NCBI GenBank assembly: GCA_031555955.1
Contig: JAVBTY010000065.1
Location: 1 to 64,000, forward strand
Length of the DNA stretch: 64,000 bases
Direction of reading: 5' to 3'
DNA from: Azoarcus sp031555955
GTDB taxonomy: Bacteria; Pseudomonadota; Gammaproteobacteria; Burkholderiales; Rhodocyclaceae
The notes beneath the pieces were generated by a model, which was not told the DNA's origin, did not search any database, and worked only from the letters and a program-made list of their open reading frames with translations. Positions 27,882 through 35,139 of this stretch are shown in pieces; within the stretch, counting starts at the first letter, position 1, and each line of letters starts with the position of its first letter. The position numbers and the translations under genes were made by a program.

Positions 27882-27915
27882 AAAAGAAACGCCGCGTTCA
27901 GCGCGGCGTTTCTGT
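27882..27915 (-). terminator. intrinsic terminator of the secDF operon
   Basis: Perfect 12-bp inverted repeat, AGAAACGCCGCG (27885-27896) and its complement (27902-27913), loop TTCAG. Read on the minus strand it lies 24 bp after the secF stop and is followed by a T-rich run (TTCTTTTTACC). On the plus strand the U-tract is poor, so it mainly serves secF. Confidence 0.85.
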
Positions 27916-27936
27916 TCCCGCGAAAGCCCGGCGTTT

Positions 27937-28869
27937 TCAGACCACCGCTTCTTCCTTTTCCTTCTTCACTTTCACGAACTGTTCGCGCGACACGCCGAGC
28001 CACATCGCCAGCGGGCTGGCGACCAGCACCGACGAGTAGATGCCGAAGCAGATGCCGATGGTCAGCGCCATGGCGAAGTAATGCAGCGTCTGCCCGCCGA
28101 AAAGCAGCATCGAAAGCACCATCATCTGCGTGCAGCCGTGGGTGATGATGGTGCGGGAAATGGTGCTGGTGATGGCGTGGTCGAGCACCTGCGGCGTGGT
28201 CAGCCCGCGTTTTTTGTGGAAGGTTTCACGCACGCGGTCGAACACGACCACTGATTCGTTCACCGAATAGCCAAGCACGGCCAGCACCGCCGCCAGCACC
28301 GCAAGCGAGAACTCCCACTGAAAAAAGGCGAAGAAGCCCAGAATAATGATAATGTCGTGCAGATTTGCAAGAATGGTCGCCACGCCAAGACGCCATTCGA
28401 AACGCAGCGCAAGATAGATAACAATGCCAAAAACCACCAGCAGCAGGGCCATCGACCCATCGTAGGCCAGTTCCTTGCCCACCTGCGGGCCGACAAACTC
28501 GACCCGCCGCAGCTCGGGCGGGCTGGCCGACGCTTTTTGCAATGTCGCCATCACCCCTTCGGCGATACGGTTACTTTCCGCGTCGTCGCGGTTGGGCAGG
28601 CGGATCAGCACATCGCGGGCGCTGCCGAAATTCTGCACCAGCGTATCGGCATGCCCATCGGCCAGCAGCGCCTGCCGGATCGGCTCCAGCTCCACCGCTT
28701 CGGCATAAGCAACCTCCAGCAGCGTGCCGCCGGTAAATTCGACGGACAGGTGCAGGCCACGGGTCACGAGGAAAAACACCGCGAGCAGAAAAGTAACAAA
28801 GGATATGACGTTGAACACCAGCGCGTGGCGCATGAACGGTATATCGTTTTTGATGCGGAAAAATTCCAT
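27937..28869 (-). CDS. secF: protein translocase subunit SecF
   Basis: A 310-residue inner-membrane protein, partner of SecD in proton-driven late steps of Sec export. Six membrane segments: the first near 15-35, then a periplasmic domain with VEFTGGTLLEV, then five segments with FLAFFQWEFSLAV-like and GYSVNESVVVFDRVRE (the conserved D4/D5 loop). The C-terminus is Lys/Glu-rich. It is the last gene of queA-tgt-yajC-secD-secF, 24 bp after secD, and is followed by a strong terminator. Confidence 0.97.
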   Translation of the reverse strand: MEFFRIKNDIPFMRHALVFNVISFVTFLLAVFFLVTRGLHLSVEFTGGTLLEVAYAEAVELEPIRQALLADGHADTLVQNFGSARDVLIRLPNRDDAESNRIAEGVMATLQKASASPPELRRVEFVGPQVGKELAYDGSMALLLVVFGIVIYLALRFEWRLGVATILANLHDIIIILGFFAFFQWEFSLAVLAAVLAVLGYSVNESVVVFDRVRETFHKKRGLTTPQVLDHAITSTISRTIITHGCTQMMVLSMLLFGGQTLHYFAMALTIGICFGIYSSVLVASPLAMWLGVSREQFVKVKKEKEEAVV

Positions 28870-28893
28870 GATCGTCTTTCCTTGTTCCGCGCC

Positions 28894-30756
28894 TTAAAGA
28901 CCGGGTTTCCAGATCTGGCCGATAGAGAGCGTTTCCACCCCGCGGCGATTGCCGTAAATCCAGTTGATCAGCATTCTCGACACCACCACGGCGCTGAACA
29001 TCGAGGTAAGCAGGCCGAGGCAATGCACCACCGCGAAGCCGCGCACCGGGCCGGAGCCGAACACGAGCAGCGCGATGCCGGCGATCAGGCTGGTGACGTT
29101 GGAATCGAGAATCGTCCCGAAGGCGCGGTCGTACCCGGCGGAGATGGCGGCCTGCGGCGTGGCGCCGCCGCGCAGTTCTTCGCGGATGCGCTCGTTGATC
29201 AGCACGTTGGCGTCAATCGCCATGCCCAGCGCCAGCGCCATCGCGGCAATGCCGGGCAGCGTCAGCGTGGCCTGCAGCAGCGACAGCAGCGCCACCAGCA
29301 GCAGCAGGTTTGCCGCCAGCGCCAGCGACGACACCAGACCGAACAGCACGTAATACACGCACATGAACGCGGCGATGGCGACAAAGCCCCACAGCGTGGA
29401 ATGAATGCCCTTGGAGATGTTTTCCACCCCCAGGCTGGGGCCGACGGTGCGCTCTTCGATGATTTCCATCGGCGCGGCCAGCGCGCCCGCGCGCAGCAGC
29501 AGGGCGGTGTCGGCGGCTTCGGTCGTGGTCATCCGCCCGGAGATCTGCACGCGCCCGCCCGCGATTTCCGAACGGATCACCGGCGCGGTCACCACTTCCC
29601 CTTTACCTTTTTCGATCAGCAGGATCGCCATGCGCTTGCCGACGCTTTCACGCGTCAGGTCGCGGAAGATGCGCGCCCCCGCGGCATCCAGCGCGAGATG
29701 CACCGCCGGTTCGTGGGTCATGCCGTCGAAACCGGGCTGGGCATCGGTAAGACGGTCGCCGGTAAGCATCACCTGCTTTTTCACCAGCAGCTTCGCACCG
29801 CCGCGCTCGCTGTAAAGCTCGGTGCCAAAAGGCACGTTGCCGCTGAGCGCCTGCGCCAGCGCCGCATCGCTTTCTTCCACCATGCGCAGTTCCAGCGTCG
29901 CGGTGCGCCCGAGAATGTCTTTCGCCTTGGCCACATCCTGCACGCCGGGCAGCTGGACGACGATGCGTTCCACCCCCTGCTGCTGGATCACCGGTTCGGC
30001 CACGCCCAGTTCGTTGATGCGGTTGTGCAGGGTACCGATGTTCTGCTTGAGGGCCGACTCCTGCATCGCCTTCTGCGCCTGCGGCGTCAGCATGCCGATG
30101 AGAAGCAGGTCGTCGCTGCCGTTATCGCGTGTGGTCAGTTGCAGCTCGGGCGTGGACGCGGCGATGGCGTTGCGGGCGGCTTCGCGCTGGGCATTGTCGC
30201 GGAAGCGGATTTGCACCGCATTGCCTTCGCGGTTGATGCCAGCGTGGCGCACGTTTTTGTCGCGCAGCAGGGTGCGGAGATCACCCGCGACGGAATCGAG
30301 CCGCTTGGTCAGCGCTCCCGGCATATCGACCTGGAGCAGGAAGTGCACGCCGCCGCGCAGATCGAGCCCCAGATACATGGGCAGCGCGTGGATCGCCGTC
30401 AGCCAGGAGGGCGAGGCCGACAGCAGGTTGAGCGCGACCACATAGCCCGGATCCTGCGGATCGGGGTTGAACGCGTGTTCAATCGCATCCTTGGCGCGGA
30501 TCTGGGTATCGGTATCGCGAAAGCGCGCGCGCACGCTGTTTGCATCGGAAAAGATGCCGTCGTGCCCGATACCGGCGCTGCGCAGGGCATCGGTCATGCG
30601 TCCGGCCGTTTCCGCCGGATCGAGCTTGAGCGTGGCCTTGCCGCTGGAAACCTGAACCGCGGGCACTTCGCCGTAAAAGTTCGGCAGCGTGTAGATCAGG
30701 CCCCACAGCAGGACCAGGCCGATGAGCAGATTCTTCCAGAGAGGGTAGCGGTTCAT
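28894..30756 (-). CDS. secD: protein translocase subunit SecD
   Basis: A 620-residue inner-membrane protein. One N-terminal membrane segment (about 8-27) is followed by a large periplasmic P1 region (about 35-440, with the GLDLRGGVHFLLQVDM signature) and a C-terminal bundle of five segments with GMAIDANVLINERIREEL. It uses the proton gradient to pull exported proteins through SecYEG together with SecF. Start at ATG 30756, 100 bp after yajC, with a perfect hairpin in that gap. Confidence 0.97.
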   Translation of the reverse strand: MNRYPLWKNLLIGLVLLWGLIYTLPNFYGEVPAVQVSSGKATLKLDPAETAGRMTDALRSAGIGHDGIFSDANSVRARFRDTDTQIRAKDAIEHAFNPDPQDPGYVVALNLLSASPSWLTAIHALPMYLGLDLRGGVHFLLQVDMPGALTKRLDSVAGDLRTLLRDKNVRHAGINREGNAVQIRFRDNAQREAARNAIAASTPELQLTTRDNGSDDLLLIGMLTPQAQKAMQESALKQNIGTLHNRINELGVAEPVIQQQGVERIVVQLPGVQDVAKAKDILGRTATLELRMVEESDAALAQALSGNVPFGTELYSERGGAKLLVKKQVMLTGDRLTDAQPGFDGMTHEPAVHLALDAAGARIFRDLTRESVGKRMAILLIEKGKGEVVTAPVIRSEIAGGRVQISGRMTTTEAADTALLLRAGALAAPMEIIEERTVGPSLGVENISKGIHSTLWGFVAIAAFMCVYYVLFGLVSSLALAANLLLLVALLSLLQATLTLPGIAAMALALGMAIDANVLINERIREELRGGATPQAAISAGYDRAFGTILDSNVTSLIAGIALLVFGSGPVRGFAVVHCLGLLTSMFSAVVVSRMLINWIYGNRRGVETLSIGQIWKPGL

Positions 30757-30819
30757 CGTTGAAAAAATGCGGGAGGGAAAGGCTGCATGGAGGGCGGATG
30801 CGCCCGGAGGAAAGGGGAT

Positions 30820-30847
30820 CGCGCCCGTTCAGATCGAAACGGGCGCG
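30820..30847 (-). other. RNA hairpin in the yajC-secD intergenic region
   Basis: Perfect 10-bp inverted repeat, CGCGCCCGTT (30820-30829) and AACGGGCGCG (30838-30847), with an 8-base loop, starting 9 bp after the yajC stop. There is no U-tract on the minus strand (it runs into ATCCCC), so it is unlikely to be a full terminator. It could protect the yajC message or trim expression of secDF. Confidence 0.5.
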
Positions 30848-30856
30848 TGCGCCGCC

Positions 30857-31183
30857 TTAAAGCGTTTTCAGCGTTCCTTTCGGCAGAACGGTCGAAACGG
30901 CCTGCTTCTGGATGATGATGTTCGTTTTTTCGGCGACTTCAAGGTGAATAAAGTTGTCGCCGATTTCCGTCACACGCCCGGCCATGCCGCCCTGGGTGAC
31001 AATCTCATCCCCTTTGGCCATGGCCTCGATCATCGCCTTGTGTTCCTTGGCGCGTTTCATCTGCGGGCGGATCATCATGAACCAGAGCACCACGAACATC
31101 AGGATCAGGGGGAGCACCCCCATCAGGCCGCCCGTTGGATCCTGGCCCCCGGCGGTCTGGGCATAAGCGTTGGAAATCAGCAC
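30857..31183 (-). CDS. yajC: preprotein translocase accessory subunit YajC
   Basis: A 108-residue single-span inner-membrane protein that joins the SecDF complex. The hydrophobic anchor GLMGVLPLILMFVVLWFMM is followed by RPQMKRAKEHKAMIEAMAKGD and the conserved VTQGGMAGRVTEIGDNFI block. It sits between tgt and secD in the usual proteobacterial order. Length and sequence are standard. Confidence 0.96.
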   Translation of the reverse strand: MLISNAYAQTAGGQDPTGGLMGVLPLILMFVVLWFMMIRPQMKRAKEHKAMIEAMAKGDEIVTQGGMAGRVTEIGDNFIHLEVAEKTNIIIQKQAVSTVLPKGTLKTL

Positions 31184-31305
31184 GGTTTATCCGCTCCGGA
31201 AATTCATAAGCGGCGGATTATAGCAGCAGCCCCCCGCCCCCGCTGGCGGCGCGGCGTCAAGCACAGGGGCAATGCGGGAAAAGCGCCTGCCCGCCCGCAG
31301 AGCCC

Positions 31306-32424
31306 CTACCCGGCTTCGCCCGCGCGTTCGGCGCGGAAGCGCTTTACATAAGCCGCAAAACCGCCGCTGGCAATCGCCTCGCGCAGTTCCGCTGTCAATA
31401 TCTGGTAGTAACGCAGGTTGTGCGCGGTGTTGAGCATGCTGCCCAGGATTTCCCCCGCGCGGTGCAGGTGGTGCAGGTAGGCGCGGCTGAAGTTGCGGCA
31501 GGTATAGCAGTCGCAGGACGGATCAAGCGGCCCGGTGTCGGACTTGTGCGCCGCATTCTTGATCTTGATATCGCCATAACGGGTAAACAGCCAGCCGTTG
31601 CGGGCATTGCGCGTGGGCATGACGCAATCGAACAGGTCGATACCGGCCCCCACACCCGCAACGATGTCTTCCGGCGTTCCCACGCCCATCAGGTAACGCG
31701 GCTTCTCCACCGGCAGGCGCGGCGCGGTGTGGGCAAGGATGCGCGCCATGTCCTCTTTGGGCTCGCCCACCGACAGGCCACCGATGGCGAAACCGTTGAA
31801 ACCGGTATCGGTCAGGGCCGCCAGCGATTCATCACGCAAATCTTCGTACATACCCCCCTGCACGATGCCGAAAAGGGCATTGCGGTTTTCCAGACGGTCG
31901 AACTCGTCGCGCGAGCGCCGGGCCCAGCGCTGCGACAGGCGCATCGACGCGGCCGCCTCATCGCGGGTCGCGGGATAAGGCGTGCATTCGTCGAAAATCA
32001 TCACCACGTCGGAATCGAGCACATGCTGGATCTGCATTGACAGCTCGGGCGTCAGAAAAAGCCGCGCGCCATCAATCGGGCTGGCGAATTTCACCCCTTC
32101 CTCGCTGATCCTGCGCAGCGCGCCGAGACTGAAAACCTGGAAGCCGCCGGAATCGGTCAGGATCGGCCTGTTCCATCCCATGAAGCGATGCAGGCCGCCA
32201 TGCGCGGCGACCACCTCCAGCCCGGGTCGCAGCCACAGGTGAAACGTATTGCCCAGGCAGATCTGGGCCCCGGTTCCGGCCAGGGCGTCCGGCGTCATGG
32301 CCTTGACGGTTCCGTAAGTTCCCACCGGCATGAACGCAGGCGTTTCCACCGTTCCGCGGGCAAGCGCGAGCCGACCGCGCCGGGCTGCGCCGTCTGTGGC
32401 AAGCAGATCAAACTGCATGGTCAA
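31306..32424 (-). CDS. tgt: tRNA-guanine(34) transglycosylase
   Basis: A 372-residue TIM-barrel enzyme that exchanges G34 for preQ1 in GUN-anticodon tRNAs, making queuosine with QueA. Key elements are LTDSGGFQVFSL (with the acid/base Asp), the nucleophile Asp in DCVMPTR, and the zinc site in CDCYTC followed by a downstream His. The start overlaps queA by 17 bp, so the two are translated in close coupling. Its 3' end is 122 bp before yajC. Confidence 0.97.
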   Translation of the reverse strand: MTMQFDLLATDGAARRGRLALARGTVETPAFMPVGTYGTVKAMTPDALAGTGAQICLGNTFHLWLRPGLEVVAAHGGLHRFMGWNRPILTDSGGFQVFSLGALRRISEEGVKFASPIDGARLFLTPELSMQIQHVLDSDVVMIFDECTPYPATRDEAAASMRLSQRWARRSRDEFDRLENRNALFGIVQGGMYEDLRDESLAALTDTGFNGFAIGGLSVGEPKEDMARILAHTAPRLPVEKPRYLMGVGTPEDIVAGVGAGIDLFDCVMPTRNARNGWLFTRYGDIKIKNAAHKSDTGPLDPSCDCYTCRNFSRAYLHHLHRAGEILGSMLNTAHNLRYYQILTAELREAIASGGFAAYVKRFRAERAGEAG

Positions 32425-33454
32425 TCCTGTTCAGGAACATGGCATCGCCATAACTGAAAAAACGGTACTGCCGCCCGATCGCATGCGCATAGGCGCGGCG
32501 GATAGTCTCCATGCCCGCAAAGGCGGAAACGAGCATCAGCAGCGTCGATCCGGGCAGGTGAAAATTGGTGACCAGCGCATCGGCCACGCGGAAACGGAAG
32601 CCGGGGAGAATAAATATTTCCGTTTCCCCGCTGCCCGCAGCCAGCCCCCCCGCCTGCGCGGCCCCTTCCAGCGCGCGCAGGGATGTCGTGCCAACGGCAA
32701 TCACCCGCCCTCCTGCGGCGCGGGTTGCAGCCACTGCCTCCACCGTCGCCTGCGGAATCACGTAACGCTCACGATGCATGCGGTGTTCGGCAAGATTATT
32801 GACGCGGACCGGCTGGAACGTTCCCGCCCCCACATGCAACGTCAGCCACGCGCACCGGACTCCGCGCGCGGCCAGCGCGGCAAACAGGGCATCGTCGAAA
32901 TGCAGGCCCGCCGTGGGCGCAGCAACTGCTCCCGGCTCGCGCGCGAAAACGGTCTGGTAGCGGGTTTCGTCGGCATCTTCCGCCGCGCGTCCAATATAGG
33001 GCGGCAGCGGCAGCTTGCCGTGCCGTTCGAGAAGATCGAAAAAACTGTCGCCGGAAGGAGAGGAAAAGCGCAGATGATAGAACTCGCCCGCGCGGCCCAG
33101 CACCGTCGCCCCGAACGTATCGGAGAAAAGCAGCCGGGATCCCGCCCGCGGCGATTTGCTCGCGCGTATCTGCGCCAGCGCCTCGTTCTGGCCAAGTGCG
33201 CGCTCGACCAGCACCTCGATCTGGCCGCCCGTTTCCTTGACGCCATGCAGGCGCGCATGGATCACGCGCGTATCGTTGAACACCAGCAGGTCGCCCGGCC
33301 GGACAAGCTGCGGCAGATCGCGGAAGCCACGATCAGCCAGCCCGCCCTGCCCCGTTACCTCCAGCAGGCGGCTGGCGCTGCGCTCGGGCAGCGGCGCCTG
33401 GGCAATCAGCCCGGGCGGCAGGGAAAAATCGAAATGGCTTAGTGTCAAGGACAT
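32408..33454 (-). CDS. queA: S-adenosylmethionine:tRNA ribosyltransferase-isomerase
   Basis: A 348-residue enzyme that builds epoxyqueuosine from preQ1-tRNA using the ribosyl part of SAM. The family pattern is visible from LSHFDFSLPPGLIAQ and RLLEV at the N-terminus, through DLLVFNDTRVIHARL and GRAGEF, to the C-terminal TNFHLPGSTLLMLVSAFAG. The start is ATG 33454: the frame stays open up to 33847, but that extension crosses the tRNA-Leu gene and is not coding. It is the first gene of the queA-tgt-yajC-secDF operon. Confidence 0.96.
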   Translation of the reverse strand: MSLTLSHFDFSLPPGLIAQAPLPERSASRLLEVTGQGGLADRGFRDLPQLVRPGDLLVFNDTRVIHARLHGVKETGGQIEVLVERALGQNEALAQIRASKSPRAGSRLLFSDTFGATVLGRAGEFYHLRFSSPSGDSFFDLLERHGKLPLPPYIGRAAEDADETRYQTVFAREPGAVAAPTAGLHFDDALFAALAARGVRCAWLTLHVGAGTFQPVRVNNLAEHRMHRERYVIPQATVEAVAATRAAGGRVIAVGTTSLRALEGAAQAGGLAAGSGETEIFILPGFRFRVADALVTNFHLPGSTLLMLVSAFAGMETIRRAYAHAIGRQYRFFSYGDAMFLNRIDHAV

Positions 33455-33633
33455 CGGCTTGCCGCAGAGAGCGGAATTCATGGATAATGCGCGCCTTCTG
33501 CAGCCGGGAAAACACTTCCGGCGCTGGCGGAACCGGCGATGGTACACCGCCCGCCGTTCCACGGAAAGCAGACAGGCGCGATGCAAAAAGCACGCGCCTG
33601 CCGCGACAGCGCGCGCCCCGCGCCTGCGCCCTG

Positions 33634-33720
33634 GCCGGGGTGGCGGAATCGGTAGACGCAGCGGACTCAAAATCCGCCGCTGGCAACAGCGTGAGGGTTC
33701 GAGTCCCTCTCCCGGCACCA
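33634..33720 (+). tRNA. tRNA-Leu, anticodon CAA
   Basis: An 87-nt class II tRNA with a long variable arm. The acceptor stem GCCGGGG pairs with TCCCGGC (one G-U), the discriminator is A and the 3' CCA is encoded. The anticodon stem GCGGA/TCCGC encloses the loop CTCAAAA, giving anticodon CAA (codon UUG). The T arm contains GTTCGAGTC. It is divergent from queA. Its 3' end is followed at once by integrase debris, as expected for a former integration site. Confidence 0.97.
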
Positions 33721-33744
33721 GACACCCATCCAAAGCAGTCCGGC

Positions 33745-33788
33745 AAAGGCCAGAACATCCAGCAGCATAAATGGTTCTGGCCTTTTTT
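33745..33788 (+). terminator. intrinsic terminator of tRNA-Leu
   Basis: Inverted repeat AAAGGCCAGAAC (33745-33756) and GTTCTGGCCTTT (33774-33785) with a 17-base loop and a run of six T at its end, 24 bp after the tRNA 3' end on the same strand. Confidence 0.88.
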
Positions 33789-33871
33789 ACGTCCGTGGCC
33801 GCACGGATTGATCCGTTGAAATCCAGGGGCACATGGGGGCATCCCACCCCCTGCCCGGAGTTGATGCCCCC

Positions 33872-34168
33872 ATGCCCCCGCTGAGCGACATGGCAATCGG
33901 GAAAGCCGCCCCCCGGACAAAGCCTTACCAGCTTTCCGATGAAAGGGGATGTATCTGGAAGCCCCCTGCTGGTGCGAAATGCTGGCGGTCGAAATACCGC
34001 TCCGCCGACAAAGAAAAGCGGCTGCCGCTGGGTGTTTATTCTGACGTGGGATCAAGGGAAGCCCACCAGCTCCGCGACGAAGCACGCAGGCTGCTGGCTG
34101 CTGGCATTGATCCCGGCGAACAGCGCAAGGCGCGGAAACCACAAAGGGCGAACAGGCCGCCAACGACT
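33872..34168 (+). pseudogene. N-terminal remnant of a P4-type tyrosine integrase
   Basis: About 90 residues keep the DUF4102 arm-binding domain of tRNA-targeted phage and island integrases: LSDMAIGKAAPRTKPYQLSDE, then WRSKYRSADKEKRLPLGVYSDV and DEARRLLAAGIDPGEQRKA. The catalytic domain with the R-H-R-Y residues is missing. After about 34130 the frame breaks: a one-base shift would continue with an integrase-like GEQAANDS, and by about 34168 the sequence becomes part of a transposase. The ATG at 33872 follows GGAG. It lies 84 bp after the tRNA terminator, the standard place for an integrase that targeted this tRNA. Confidence 0.75.
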
Positions 34169-34467
34169 CCTTGAAGACGCTGGGCATGCCGGTCCAGCGC
34201 CTGATCAGCGATAACGGACCGGCCTTCCGCCCGCATGGTTTCAGCCGCATCTGCATCGAACCGGGCATCAAACAGAAGCTCACTCGCGCCTGCCGTTCGC
34301 AGACCAATGCCAAGACCGGGCGCCTCATCCAGTCTGCGCTACGCGAATGGGCCTGCGGCCACAGCGGCCCAAACTCCGACGAGAGTGACGCAGCCCTGAC
34401 CCATTGGACCCACTGCTACAACTGGCATCGGCCGCATCACGGTACCGCTCTCCGGAGCAGTTCATGA
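34165..34467 (+). pseudogene. C-terminal remnant of an IS481-like transposase
   Basis: About 98 residues match the end of the rve integrase core found in IS481 and IS3 relatives. RLISDNGPAFRP carries one catalytic Asp, RSQTNAKTGRLIQSALREWA contains the region of the catalytic Glu, and THCYNWHRPHHGTAL is the typical tail. The usual RTNGKAERF-type segment reads QTNAKTGRL, so the catalytic Glu itself seems lost. The 5' two-thirds of the transposase, including the HTH, is gone, and no terminal inverted repeats were found. It is joined directly to the integrase remnant. Confidence 0.7.
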
Positions 34468-34581
34468 ACAACCGGCCTTCAGCCAGGGAGGCGGACACGA
34501 AAAATAGAGGGCGTCTCAACCACATCGCATCACCAGCAAAGCCGCTAGAATCAGCCTCCATACCATTCAGCCGGGGCGGCA

Positions 34582-35124
34582 ATGAAATTCTGTTCCAGTT
34601 GCGGCGCGCGTGTCGGGTTTCGTATTCCTCCGGGTGATTCGCTGCCGCGCCATGTCTGCGACCGCTGCGGCAGCGTCCATTACCAGAACCCCAAGATCGT
34701 CGTTGGCGCGCTGCCGGAATGGGAAGGCCGCATCCTGTTGTGCCGCCGCGCCATCGAACCCCGCCTCGGGAAATGGACCCTGCCCGCCGGGTTCATGGAG
34801 AACGATGAAACCACCGCGCAGGGTGCGATCCGCGAAACGCTGGAAGAGGCCTGCGCGCGGATCGAGATTGGCGATCTTTACACGCTGATCGACGTTCCCC
34901 ACTTCGGGCAGGTGCATATTGTCTATCGCGCCCGCCTGCTCGATCTGGATTTTGGCCCTGGCGATGAATCGCTGGAAGTCGCGCTTTTCGGCGAAGACGA
35001 AATCCCCTGGGATGAGATTGCCTTCCGCACCATCGCTCTTACTCTGCGCCATTATTTCGACGACCGCCGCCGGGGCGAATGGGGATTTCATACCGGCTGC
35101 ATCGATCCGCTGCCGGGGTTTTAG
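34582..35124 (+). CDS. Nudix hydrolase with N-terminal zinc ribbon
   Basis: A 180-residue pyrophosphohydrolase. An N-terminal zinc ribbon (Cys4/Cys7 and Cys27/Cys30 in CSSCG and CDRCG) precedes the Nudix fold. The Nudix box is complete, running from GFMENDE to RETLEEAC, with the metal-binding RExxEE glutamates. The combination resembles NudC-like and ADP-ribose-type hydrolases, but it lacks the NudC SQPWPFPxS signature, so the nucleotide substrate is open. It lies just beyond the mobile-element scar and converges with the Lon-like gene. Confidence 0.88.
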   Translation: MKFCSSCGARVGFRIPPGDSLPRHVCDRCGSVHYQNPKIVVGALPEWEGRILLCRRAIEPRLGKWTLPAGFMENDETTAQGAIRETLEEACARIEIGDLYTLIDVPHFGQVHIVYRARLLDLDFGPGDESLEVALFGEDEIPWDEIAFRTIALTLRHYFDDRRRGEWGFHTGCIDPLPGF

Positions 35125-35139
35125 CGGCCCGCGCCTGGT

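Noticed and set aside
28357..30762. About 800-codon open frame opposite secF and secD
   Set aside because: Antisense to clear SecD and SecF sequences; Gln/Arg/His-rich with no domain or start signal.
33455..33847. N-terminal extension of queA through the tRNA-Leu gene
   Set aside because: QueA starts normally at ATG 33454. The extension includes translated tRNA sequence and no homology.
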